IMG/VR virus record: IMGVR_UViG_3300032607_001543
Span: 1 to 23,554 of that record
DNA: 23,554 bases
DNA from: a virus
Direction: 5' to 3' (one strand)
The notes under the pieces were generated by a model. That model saw only the letters and a list, made by a program, of their open reading frames with translations. It was not told the DNA's origin and ran no database searches. Position 1 is the stretch's first letter; the number at the start of each line of letters is the position of its first letter. Shown here in pieces: positions 1-6,391 of the stretch. The translations under genes were made by a program, and so were the position numbers.

Positions 1-84
1 GTAAGCGAACTTGTCAACATAGCCGGGACATTCCAAGTAGGTACACATTATGGTTTTAACTTTACTTCCAGCGCAGAACTATAA
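1..84 (+). CDS. C-terminal end of a tail-fibre-like protein (partial)
   Basis: Frame 1 is open from the window edge and stops with TAA at 82-84, giving the last 27 residues of a protein that ends FNFTSSAEL. The next gene ends FHWTASAEL, so the two share a C-terminal signature and are probably paralogous tail-fibre or receptor-binding proteins in tandem. The stop codon lies inside TATAAAAC (80-87), and the following gene's stop lies inside TATAAATA in the same way. The start and most of the protein lie outside the window, so the function is inferred from the neighbour. Confidence 0.7.
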   Translation, partial: VSELVNIAGTFQVGTHYGFNFTSSAEL

Positions 85-107
85 AACAAAAGGGGTAATT
101 CCCCTTT
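80..107 (+). promoter_or_regulatory. Late-promoter-like box followed by a 5'-leader hairpin
   Basis: TATAAAAC at 80-87 differs by two bases from the T4-type late box TATAAATA and overlaps the stop codon of the upstream gene. It is followed by a perfect 7-bp stem-loop (89-95 pairs with 101-107, loop TAATT). The ribosome binding site AAAGGA (115-120) and the ATG at 129 come next. There is no T-run, so this is more likely a leader hairpin or mRNA-stability element than a terminator. The same box-hairpin-RBS order recurs at 1225-1276. Confidence 0.5.
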
Positions 108-128
108 ACATCATAAAGGAATAATAAA

Positions 129-1229
129 ATGAGTATAGCAAGATCAAACAGTTTGGGTCGATTGACCACAACAGTGAGTAATATAGGTCAGTTGGCCGGA
201 ATGCGCAACCGGATTATTAACGGAGACACGAGAATTAACCAACGCGGTATTGGTAGCGTTTCGATTGCGGACTACATTATTGACCGTTGGCGTACGGGGG
301 ACCAGACGGGGGCTTCGGTATCAGGGAAAATAACAAGTAATCAAGTTACCGATGCTCCCGCAGGATTCGCTAGTTCCATGCTTTTTACGGTGACGTCACA
401 GTATGCGCCTGCGGCTGTTGATGCGTTTAACGTGCAACAACGTATCGAAGGCAGCAATATCGTTGACTTAGCGTACGGAACCGCAGGGGCATTAACAATA
501 ACACTTTCAAATTATATAAAAGGCTCAGTACCTGGGGTGTATGCCGTTCAACTTTTTAATACGCTATCAACACGTAGCTTTATAGGCACGGTCAATGTAA
601 CTGCGTCTTGGACTAGGGTATCAATAACCGTTACGGGAGATTCTGCAGCTGCCTTTACTACATCATCTGGAATTGGTCTGATTGTTAACTTTGATCTAGG
701 CTCTGGATCGAATTTTGTAAATACCAGTGGATCATGGCTAGCAGGAAACTTTATCACTACTTCAGGCGCAGTTAAATTCTGTAACCAAGTTGCAGGCTCC
801 ACTCTGAATATCACAGGCGTCCAATTAGAACTTGGTTCAGTTGCAACTCCATTTGAACAGCGTCCTTATGGTTTGGAATTGAGTTTGTGCCAGCGGTATT
901 TTGAAAAAAGTTATGATATAACCACACCCCCGGGTACAGCAAATGTGCAAGTAGGTGCTGTGGCATTTTTTCCAAAAGCCGCTACTTTCTGTGAAGGAAA
1001 TTCTGCAATAGCTTATCGTGTTAGTAAGCGGACGGGTGCAACAGTTACAATCTATAGCGTAGCCGGAAACATAGGAAAATATTCGATTCAGAGTTCCGGT
1101 CTCGAAGTGGTCGCAGGTGCGGTGGGTATTTATTCAGGTCCAGGGCACTTTCAGCTATATAATACTGCCGGCACATGGACTGCCAGTGCAGAGACTATAT
1201 TTCATTGGACTGCTTCAGCCGAGCTATAA
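129..1229 (+). CDS. Phage tail-fibre / receptor-binding protein
   Basis: A 366-residue virion protein, probably a distal tail fibre that binds the host surface. The N-terminal part contains MRNRIINGD (about residues 25-33), followed by an INQRG and a DRW motif. The middle is a Ser/Thr/Gly-rich beta-sandwich-like region with an IEG-(S)N-IVDL segment. Around residues 230-255 it has [21 protein letters not shown] and then LCQRYF. These are signatures of a widespread phage fibre family in which GVQLE-G-ATPFE-RP-G-EL-LCQRY is diagnostic. The start is supported by AAAGGA 9-14 bases upstream. The C-terminus resembles that of the preceding gene. GC content looks higher than its neighbours (about 45% by a rough hand count on six lines, against about 36% for cyoB), which fits exchange of host-range genes. 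The family call is strong; the receptor is unknown. Confidence 0.85.
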   Translation: MSIARSNSLGRLTTTVSNIGQLAGMRNRIINGDTRINQRGIGSVSIADYIIDRWRTGDQTGASVSGKITSNQVTDAPAGFASSMLFTVTSQYAPAAVDAFNVQQRIEGSNIVDLAYGTAGALTITLSNYIKGSVPGVYAVQLFNTLSTRSFIGTVNVTASWTRVSITVTGDSAAAFTTSSGIGLIVNFDLGSGSNFVNTSGSWLAGNFITTSGAVKFCNQVAGSTLNITGVQLELGSVATPFEQRPYGLELSLCQRYFEKSYDITTPPGTANVQVGAVAFFPKAATFCEGNSAIAYRVSKRTGATVTIYSVAGNIGKYSIQSSGLEVVAGAVGIYSGPGHFQLYNTAGTWTASAETIFHWTASAEL

Positions 1230-1254
1230 ATAACAAAGAGGGTGAAATTCCCTC
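1225..1254 (+). promoter_or_regulatory. T4-type late promoter plus leader hairpin
   Basis: A perfect TATAAATA at 1225-1232 overlaps the TAA stop (1227-1229) of the tail-fibre gene. If used as a gp55-type -10 element, transcription would begin near 1239, close to the start of a 5-bp GAGGG/CCCTC stem (1238-1242 with 1250-1254, loop TGAAATT). RBS AAAGGAAA (1262-1269) and the ATG at 1274 follow. The arrangement copies that at 80-129. Confidence 0.6.
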
Positions 1255-1273
1255 ATACTATAAAGGAAACAAC

Positions 1274-1636
1274 ATGTACAAACTTACCAATTTTAATTCT
1301 ATTCAACGTTTATTAGATGGTGCAAGCATTCCAATGGATGCAGCCAATTCAGATTACGCAGCATACCTGTTATGGCTAGAAGAAGGTAATACTCCAGAAC
1401 CAGCTGATGCGCTAATTGTACCAACACCAAATGAGTTAATCATTGCGCAAATTTCTGAAATGGAAGCTACTGATATGACCAATCGCGGGTCACGTGAATT
1501 AATGCTGCGTATTATGGAAAAAGAAGGTGAAGACAAAGGTATGACCATTGAGCAGCTAATTGCAGCAGTGCCATTCTATCGTATCTTAAAAGCACGCGAC
1601 GTTGAAATTTCTGCATTACGTGCACAATTAGTATGA
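1274..1636 (+). CDS. Tail-fibre assembly / fibre-tip-like protein
   Basis: A 120-residue protein placed directly after the tail fibre. The signature [19 protein letters not shown] (residues 25-43) is characteristic of small phage proteins encoded next to fibre genes, many annotated as tail-fibre assembly or fibre-associated. The C-terminal half is charged and helical. The reading frame is open further upstream, inside the fibre gene, but the ATG at 1274 is preferred because AAAGGAAA lies 5-12 bases before it and the late box at 1225 would start transcription just upstream. It overlaps the next gene by ATGA, so translation is probably coupled. A role as fibre chaperone or tip is inferred from position and motif. 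Confidence 0.65.
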   Translation: MYKLTNFNSIQRLLDGASIPMDAANSDYAAYLLWLEEGNTPEPADALIVPTPNELIIAQISEMEATDMTNRGSRELMLRIMEKEGEDKGMTIEQLIAAVPFYRILKARDVEISALRAQLV

Positions 1637-1971
1637 TATTAGCGGCTGTTATTATTTGGCTACTGGCACTTCCAATTCTAGAAGTATGTTTTATTCTAGT
1701 AATGAAAATGAAAGATGCTGATATAACTGGTCCGCTGTATGTTCCTGCATACGCATTCTATCTGTGTGCATATGCATGGGATATCATCTGTAATTTGTTT
1801 GTAGTACCTGTGATATTCATGGAATTTCCTCATGAATTCACTGTATCAGCTAGACTACAACGATTGATAGATAGTGGGTCAGGGTGGCGCCGTAACTTGG
1901 CATTATGGTTCGCAGTTAAATTGTTAAATCCGTTCAGCAATCCTCCACACATCCGCGTTACAGCAAAATAA
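1633..1971 (+). CDS. Small membrane protein of a tail-fibre module
   Basis: A 112-residue protein with a hydrophobic N-terminal segment (about residues 3-24), a second one (about 36-63) and a basic, amphipathic C-terminal region containing [18 protein letters not shown] and LNPF. I recognise the style (a GxGWR motif followed by LNPF) from small phage membrane proteins of unknown function. The ATG overlaps the previous stop as ATGA and there is no separate RBS, so it is probably translated by coupling. It ends the fibre operon, since a terminator follows immediately. Holin is a possible role but nothing specific shows it. Confidence 0.6.
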   Translation: MILAAVIIWLLALPILEVCFILVMKMKDADITGPLYVPAYAFYLCAYAWDIICNLFVVPVIFMEFPHEFTVSARLQRLIDSGSGWRRNLALWFAVKLLNPFSNPPHIRVTAK

Positions 1972-1975
1972 ATCC

Positions 1976-2000
1976 AGGCCCATGTAACTGTGGGCTTTTT
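1976..2000 (+). terminator. Rho-independent terminator of the fibre operon
   Basis: GCCCA (1978-1982) pairs with TGGGC (1991-1995), extended by a T-G wobble inside and weak pairs outside, and is followed by five T residues (1996-2000). It begins a few bases after the stop at 1971, which fits the end of the fibre operon. Confidence 0.75.
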
Positions 2001-2039
2001 CACGACTGATATGAAATAATTTCTGATTACAACACACTG

Positions 2040-2047
2040 TATAAATA
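2040..2047 (+). promoter_or_regulatory. T4-type late promoter box
   Basis: TATAAATA at 2040-2047 matches the T4 late consensus exactly. It lies in the gap after the terminator and 17 bases before the ATG at 2065. It would drive the structural block 2065-5584 with a leader of about 12 bases. Confidence 0.65.
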
Positions 2048-2064
2048 TATAAAATAGGTATATT

Positions 2065-2493
2065 ATGGAAATTATCGAAATTAAAACACTTGTAGACATT
2101 ACAAACACAAAAGTTATACGCTCAAATCAGGGTACTCAGCAGGAACTGGATCAAAATAGAAACTTCATCACACTGGCACAGTGTATTGAGTTACGCTCCG
2201 TGGTGTTCTATGACACTGGATCAATCGTCAACTCACAAGATATAAAATCTTTGGGATTTGGTTCATCATACAAAGGCAAACAAACTGTATGGACATTTAG
2301 ATTCAGTCCAGACCGACCTGGTGCATATGAAGATGAACATGGCAATATGATAGGTACACTGTTAAACGACATAAATGAAATACCAGTGATAAAAAATCTC
2401 TCTGAAACGATAAATATTGATAAGGCAATATTCGATCTACAGGATCCAGCCTACAAAAATACAGTTATTAAAGTACTCAAAGATGCCATCTAA
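2065..2493 (+). CDS. Conserved phage protein of unknown function
   Basis: A 142-residue soluble protein beginning MEIIEIKTLVDITNTKV. A second polar segment, GTQQELDQNRNFITLAQ (residues 23-39), follows. I associate this N-terminal pattern with small proteins of uncultured T4-like phages, but no function is known to me. The first half looks mixed alpha/beta and the C-terminus (NIDKAIFDLQDPAYKNTVIK) looks helical. It is first in a block of late-style genes behind an exact late promoter box, so a virion or assembly role is plausible but unproven. The ATG is set by the promoter distance; the SD is weak (TAGGT). Confidence 0.65.
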   Translation: MEIIEIKTLVDITNTKVIRSNQGTQQELDQNRNFITLAQCIELRSVVFYDTGSIVNSQDIKSLGFGSSYKGKQTVWTFRFSPDRPGAYEDEHGNMIGTLLNDINEIPVIKNLSETINIDKAIFDLQDPAYKNTVIKVLKDAI

Positions 2494-2520
2494 GTACACT
2501 CATACATTGGAAAATAAATC

Positions 2521-2763
2521 ATGTCAAGCAAAGCAACTGAAATTGAAAAACAAAATCTGGAAGCACACGTAGAACTATGCGCCCAACGATATAGTACACT
2601 GGAGCAGCGTTTAGGAAGTATTGAAACCAAAGTCAGTACACTGCACGATATTGTGGAAAAAAGCAGTTTAGGCATGACAAAAGTATTAATCGGAACAGCA
2701 GGCACAGTAGTTGCAGCAGTCATTTCCACACTAGTAATTATTTTAACAAAATCGGCGCACTAA
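2521..2763 (+). CDS. Small coiled-coil protein with C-terminal membrane anchor
   Basis: An 80-residue protein. Residues about 5-50 form a charged heptad-like helix (LEAHVELCAQRYSTLEQRL, then IETKVSTLHDIVE). A single hydrophobic span follows (about residues 53-76, VLIGTAGTVVAAVISTLVIILT) before a short basic tail. This layout matches XhlA-like and other small phage membrane proteins near lysis or tail genes. The GGAAAATAA upstream gives a modest RBS. Function is unknown; holin or spanin accessory and host-membrane effector are both possible. Confidence 0.65.
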   Translation: MSSKATEIEKQNLEAHVELCAQRYSTLEQRLGSIETKVSTLHDIVEKSSLGMTKVLIGTAGTVVAAVISTLVIILTKSAH

Positions 2764-2766
2764 ATT

Positions 2767-3237
2767 ATGAGAGCAAGAGAATTTGTCGTAGTAGAAGTAC
2801 TTGGCCTGGCAGCAATGTTGGGCAACAAGCCCGCTGCACCAGGTAGTCAACCTCCCGCTCAAACTCCAAAAAATGTCAACGCTACCGTAACTCCAGTTGG
2901 AACCCAAAGCGGGCAGGCCACTGCAACCCCTGCAAGTGCCAGTGCACAGCAAACTCCAGGCGGAGGTACACAAACTCCGCAAGATGGAGTAAATGCTATT
3001 CCTTCAACAGGCAGTGCTGCAGGTGCAACTCCAGGTGCATTGGCTACCAGTGCATTAGGTACGCCTGCTACTGTACCCGGCACTGCTATTCCTGCACAAA
3101 AGTATCAGCCAGGGCAACAAATTGACTTACCTGGGCTGGGCAAAGTCAAAGTAGGTGCTACTACCAGTCAAGGCACTGAAATTGATGCTACTAATATTCC
3201 CAGCATTGGTTCTAAAATAATTATTCCATCAAGATGA
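2767..3237 (+). CDS. Pro/Thr/Ala-rich phage protein with a capsid-targeting-like N-terminus
   Basis: A 156-residue low-complexity protein. It starts MRAREFVVVE, which resembles the T4 internal-protein capsid targeting sequence in layout (basic residue at position 2, aromatic and aliphatic core, Glu at position 10). Residues about 20-100 are a disordered stretch dominated by Ala, Pro, Thr, Gly and Gln with repeated QTP, ATP and GTP triplets. The last 45 residues (from YQPGQQIDLPGLG) look like a small beta domain that is not low-complexity. It overlaps the next gene by ATGA. No enzymatic motif is visible. A virion or capsid-internal role is an inference from the N-terminus and the neighbours. 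Confidence 0.6.
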   Translation: MRAREFVVVEVLGLAAMLGNKPAAPGSQPPAQTPKNVNATVTPVGTQSGQATATPASASAQQTPGGGTQTPQDGVNAIPSTGSAAGATPGALATSALGTPATVPGTAIPAQKYQPGQQIDLPGLGKVKVGATTSQGTEIDATNIPSIGSKIIIPSR

Positions 3238-3440
3238 AAATACATCAACTACTTTCAGGTATATCTATACCTGTTACCAACGAAGAGCAGAAATTTATGA
3301 ACCTTCACAATAGAGTTAGAATAACAAGTCTTGACGAACATGATCAACGTGTTGCACACAGTTTAGTGCGTAAAGGGTTATATTCAATTGGTAATGACGA
3401 TTGTACATTAACTAAGCAAGTGAATGAAACCAGCCACTGA
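3234..3440 (+). CDS. Small conserved phage protein
   Basis: A 68-residue protein starting MKIHQLLSG and containing NEEQKFMNLHNRVRITSLDE and RVAHSLVRKGLYSI. The C-terminal half resembles a short helix-turn-strand element, but I recognise no domain with known activity. It overlaps the upstream gene by ATGA and the downstream gene by 17 bases, so it belongs to a coupled operon. The gene is supported by these overlaps and its protein-like composition. Function unknown. Confidence 0.6.
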   Translation: MKIHQLLSGISIPVTNEEQKFMNLHNRVRITSLDEHDQRVAHSLVRKGLYSIGNDDCTLTKQVNETSH

Positions 3441-3891
3441 AGAATTGTTCAATAAGATTGTTACAATATCAGCGAATGTTAAAGAAGAACTATACAATGC
3501 AGATATTGTAATCCCTATTAAAAATAATAATGGATCATTAAAAATAGGATCTTACACATTATTAAAGACTTCTACAGGATTCTATGCTATACTTGACAGT
3601 GTGGGTGTAACTATTATTGATCAAATTAATTTACCGCAAACTGCTGCTGTTGTAGCTAATAAATTGGCACTGGGGAAATTTATAGATCGTACCATCATAA
3701 AAAAAGACAGTGACTATGGTTATGCATTATTTGAAGAAACATTGCATAGAAAGGCAGCAGAAAGAACTCACAAACAGGATCCTGACTATTCAGACCTTAG
3801 AATGCTTAAATCTGCTATTTCCAAGCTGAAAAAAGACGGTTTCAAGCGTGATATTCTTAAAAGTTTTGAAAAACTTAGAAAGCCGACATAA
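3424..3891 (+). CDS. Conserved phage protein of unknown function
   Basis: A 155-residue protein. The first 95 residues look like an alpha/beta domain (DIVIPIKNNNGSLKIGSYTLL, then GFYAILDSVG). The last 60 form a charged helical tail with YALFEETLHRKAAERTHKQ and SAISKLKKDGFKRDILKSFE. The tail pattern recurs, in my memory, among small proteins of uncultured T4-like phages. The start inside the previous gene (17-base overlap) fits tight packing. The stop is followed at once by a late box that starts the next transcription unit. Function unknown. Confidence 0.6.
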   Translation: MKPATEELFNKIVTISANVKEELYNADIVIPIKNNNGSLKIGSYTLLKTSTGFYAILDSVGVTIIDQINLPQTAAVVANKLALGKFIDRTIIKKDSDYGYALFEETLHRKAAERTHKQDPDYSDLRMLKSAISKLKKDGFKRDILKSFEKLRKPT

Positions 3892-3894
3892 ATA
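3887..3894 (+). promoter_or_regulatory. T4-type late promoter box
   Basis: CATAAATA at 3887-3894 matches TATAAATA in seven of eight positions and overlaps the stop of the preceding gene. The ATG of the 444-residue prohead-core-like gene lies 27 bases downstream (3921), with CGGAAC as a weak RBS. Confidence 0.6.
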
Positions 3895-3920
3895 ACTATA
3901 ACTACTTTTTCGGAACTCAA

Positions 3921-5255
3921 ATGAAAACAAACGATTTTAATCAAGCAATTACCAGTACTAAACTGAAGGAAAATTTAGAAAAACAATTTGGCACAACAGT
4001 TAATCTAGGTAAGTACAGTCGTGAACAGTTAGAAGACATTCGCAATAAATTGCGTACCCGTGTTTTTCAACAAGAAGGCACTGCCGGCATCAATGACTTG
4101 CTGACTAACGAAACATACCAGAAAGACAAAGCAATGTTGCAATTGCTCAATACAAGGATTAAAGAAATGCTAGGCGAAAATATTAAAAAACTGCGGGACA
4201 AAATGGTTGAACTAAGCGAAGGCAAAAAAGATGCCAAAGCCAAAAAGGACTATGATGGCGATGGTAAGATTGAAACAGGCAAAGAAGAACATGCTGGATC
4301 AGTTGACAAAGCTATTAAAAAAGCCAAAGCTGAAAAAGCCATGGCAGAAGGATTCCCTACAGTAGCAGATGCACAAAAAAAGCACGCTACTGATAAAAAA
4401 CCAAAATCAAAATTTGATTCTAAAAAAATATCTACCGGCACTGTTTATCAACGCAAAGCTGATAAAGAGACAGACGACGAGGATGACACTGTAACAAAGA
4501 AAGTTAAAGAAAGCAACATTGCCGAAGCAAAGCCGGCTAATGGTATGGTTGCTAAAGAAAAAACAGCAGCCAAGAAAGCAAAAATAGGCAAAAGCGGTGA
4601 GAAGGTAGAAAAAGCTGTAGCTAAAGGCGACACTAAAACAGATGCTGCAATGATGAAACTACGAGCTAAAAAAACTGCCAAAAATGAGTCAACTGATTTA
4701 TTCCGCGCAAATGTACGCATGGTAAATGAAGGACTTGGACGTTTTCTAGCAGAAGATGAAGAAGGCAAAGCCAAAGCAATCACTGCTGCAGGCGACATGG
4801 TCAACGATTTCACCAGCTGGATGCAGCGTGTTGGGCAGTATCAAACCAAATCAATGATTGAACTAGCAGATGCTATTAAAGCAGATTTTGGTGCAGAACA
4901 AGCTGAAGCATTCAAGTCTGCAGTTGGTCCAGCATTGTCATCTACACTGGAAGTATTGACTGCACAACGCGAAGCAGTTAGCAATGCAGTTGCAGCATTA
5001 GCAAGTGGTGAGCCAACAGTAGAGCCAATGGGTCAAGAACCAGGACTGGAAGCAGGCATGAACCCAGAAATGGATCCAGGCATGGATCAAGCATCACCCG
5101 ATGAAATGAATTCAGCACCTGAGGATGAATTCTCTGCTAGCGATGCTGGTTCAGGTGCTGGCACATCAGGTCGCGAAATGCGTGAAAGTGCGCCGCAGCG
5201 CCGAGCACGTAAACTAGCAGAATCGCACAGCATCATGGCCAAGTTGTCTAAATGA
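3921..5255 (+). CDS. Probable prohead core / scaffold-like protein with EF-hand-like loop
   Basis: A 444-residue, highly charged and largely helical protein. An N-terminal helical domain (KYSREQLEDIRNKLRTRV at 31-48, MLQLLNTRIKEMLGENIKKL at 72-91) leads into KKDYDGDGKIETGKEE (108-123). There D110, D112 and D114 are spaced like the first half of a calcium loop, but position 12 is Lys. A Lys/Ala-rich repetitive middle (about 125-250) follows, then a helical segment beginning LFRANVRMVNEGLGRFLAEDEEG, and a Met/Pro/Glu-rich acidic tail. I recognise the N-terminal and LAEDEEG regions from cyanophage-type T4-like proteins often grouped with prohead core or scaffold genes. The late promoter box just upstream fits a structural role. 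It overlaps the next gene by ATGA. The specific role is inferred. Confidence 0.55.
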   Translation: MKTNDFNQAITSTKLKENLEKQFGTTVNLGKYSREQLEDIRNKLRTRVFQQEGTAGINDLLTNETYQKDKAMLQLLNTRIKEMLGENIKKLRDKMVELSEGKKDAKAKKDYDGDGKIETGKEEHAGSVDKAIKKAKAEKAMAEGFPTVADAQKKHATDKKPKSKFDSKKISTGTVYQRKADKETDDEDDTVTKKVKESNIAEAKPANGMVAKEKTAAKKAKIGKSGEKVEKAVAKGDTKTDAAMMKLRAKKTAKNESTDLFRANVRMVNEGLGRFLAEDEEGKAKAITAAGDMVNDFTSWMQRVGQYQTKSMIELADAIKADFGAEQAEAFKSAVGPALSSTLEVLTAQREAVSNAVAALASGEPTVEPMGQEPGLEAGMNPEMDPGMDQASPDEMNSAPEDEFSASDAGSGAGTSGREMRESAPQRRARKLAESHSIMAKLSK

Positions 5256-5584
5256 GATTATTTGAAGTAGATCAAGGCAGTGCCAGAGATGTGCTGGCAA
5301 TTCTGCAAGGACAGGCTAACAAAGCAGGGCAACCTGCTACGCTACCGTTTCCTGTAGTAATGAACATGATCAAAGGCTTCGGATTGGGGATTAGCACACC
5401 AGATGGATTAATTGCATTAAAAAATGCAGTTGACCCGGCAGGTGATGTAATTAAAGATGTGTTAGACAACGGTACTATAGTACTCAAGACCAATGCTGAT
5501 AATCCAGATTCTAATCCTGCTGAAAAACCTGCTACTGGTTCCACTATAGATGCAATGGCTTCTCGGAACGCAAAGACACTGTAA
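5252..5584 (+). CDS. Small conserved phage protein, coupled to the prohead-core-like gene
   Basis: A 110-residue protein starting MRLFEVDQGSARDVLAILQ. A second conserved-looking block is LPFPVVMNMIKGFGLGISTPDGL (residues about 31-53), and a likely beta strand follows at DNGTIVLKT. The C-terminal 30 residues are polar and probably disordered. The short MRLFE start resembles that of several virion-associated proteins in uncultured T4-like phages. It is translated by ATGA overlap with the 444-residue protein, which suggests the two are needed together, perhaps in the prohead. No known activity. Confidence 0.6.
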   Translation: MRLFEVDQGSARDVLAILQGQANKAGQPATLPFPVVMNMIKGFGLGISTPDGLIALKNAVDPAGDVIKDVLDNGTIVLKTNADNPDSNPAEKPATGSTIDAMASRNAKTL

Positions 5585-5590
5585 TAAGTG

Positions 5591-5619
5591 TTGACATTTT
5601 AAACTAAAGGCGGTATAAT
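5591..5619 (+). promoter_or_regulatory. Consensus sigma70 promoter upstream of the exonuclease
   Basis: TTGACA at 5591-5596 and TATAAT at 5614-5619, separated by exactly 17 bases, match the bacterial sigma70 consensus in all 12 positions. Transcription should start about six or seven bases after the -10 box, at or next to the ATG at 5625. The mRNA may therefore be leaderless. This suggests early expression by host polymerase within an otherwise late region. Confidence 0.85.
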
Positions 5620-5624
5620 TAAGT

Positions 5625-6344
5625 ATGAAAACATACTTAGCCCCGCCTTTTATTTCCCCTTTTGAATATCAAGGTTGCAAACAGATCAACGATCCTGTTA
5701 CCCGCAAACGACTATATCTAACACCTGATGGCGAGAAACTTCCCAGTGTAACCACAATTTTGTCGGCTACAAAGGACATGACACATTTGAATGAATGGCG
5801 TAAACGTGTAGGCGCAGAACGTGCACAACAAATTACCACAGAGGCCGCAGGAGTCGGAACCAGTATGCACGCTAATCTAGAAAAGTTCCTCTGCGGATTA
5901 GAACGACAACCAGGCAGTAATCCAGTGCATGTAAAAGCAAATGCAATGGCAGATGTGATTATTGAAAATGGACTATCCGGCGTTAACACAGTATGGGCAA
6001 TTGAGCAAAGTCTATATGTGCCCGGGCTCTACTCCGGCACAACCGATTTGGTAGCAGTTTACAAAGATCAGCCTAGTATTTGCGATTTTAAACAGACTAA
6101 TCGTCCGAAAAAACCGGAATATGTTGAAGATTATTACCTTCAACTAGTAGCCTATGCATTGGCACATAATGAAGTATATGGCACTAATATTCGAGAAGGA
6201 CATATCTTCATGTGTAGTAGAGGAGATGATCCTATGAAAGTAGGAGGTGAAGTGTATCAACAATTTGATCTACTTCCGAAGGACTTTGACAAATATCAAG
6301 ATCAGTGGCTCGGAAAAGTTGAAGAGTACTACAAGCTGACCTGA
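5625..6344 (+). CDS. PD-(D/E)XK exonuclease, RecB/MGME1-like
   Basis: A 239-residue nuclease of the PD-(D/E)XK superfamily. The visible motif order is LPSVTTILS (39-47), GTSMH with H82, E127 in an IEQSLY strand, the catalytic D141 in YSGTTDLVA, then D154-F-K156 in ICDFKQTNRPKK, and Q173-x3-Y177 in YYLQLVAYALA. This GxxxH / E / D / DxK / QxxxY pattern is that of RecB-type and MGME1-type exonucleases carried by many T4-like phages. The likely role is degrading host DNA or processing ends for phage recombination and nucleotide recycling. A perfect sigma70 promoter lies so close upstream that the transcript may begin at the start codon. The stop is separated from the tailspike gene by 47 bases. 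All catalytic residues are present. Confidence 0.88.
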   Translation: MKTYLAPPFISPFEYQGCKQINDPVTRKRLYLTPDGEKLPSVTTILSATKDMTHLNEWRKRVGAERAQQITTEAAGVGTSMHANLEKFLCGLERQPGSNPVHVKANAMADVIIENGLSGVNTVWAIEQSLYVPGLYSGTTDLVAVYKDQPSICDFKQTNRPKKPEYVEDYYLQLVAYALAHNEVYGTNIREGHIFMCSRGDDPMKVGGEVYQQFDLLPKDFDKYQDQWLGKVEEYYKLT

Positions 6345-6351
6345 TCAAATA

Positions 6352-6386
6352 GTTCCCGTCTTGGATAAATATTCAATAGAGGGAAC
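6352..6386 (+). promoter_or_regulatory. Late promoter within a hairpin that overlaps the tailspike RBS
   Basis: GATAAATA at 6364-6371 is a seven-of-eight match to the T4 late box, 20 bases before the ATG at 6392. It lies in the loop of a 6-bp inverted repeat, GTTCCC (6352-6357) and GGGAAC (6381-6386). The right arm contains part of the ribosome binding site (AGAGGGA). Read-through RNA from upstream could hide the RBS, while RNA started at the late box would lack the left arm. Confidence 0.5.
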
Positions 6387-6391
6387 ATCAA

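Noticed and set aside
2409-2416. GATAAATA inside the 2065-2493 gene, and TATAAATA at 21774-21781 inside the gene before clpX
   Set aside because: Both lie inside coding sequence far from the next start and are expected by chance in AT-rich DNA, although the second is about 165 bases before clpX and could be tested.
4680-5255. Frameshift or gene fusion in the 444-residue prohead-core-like gene
   Set aside because: The frame is continuous, the low-complexity middle explains the change in composition, and the same domain order fits the family as I recall it.
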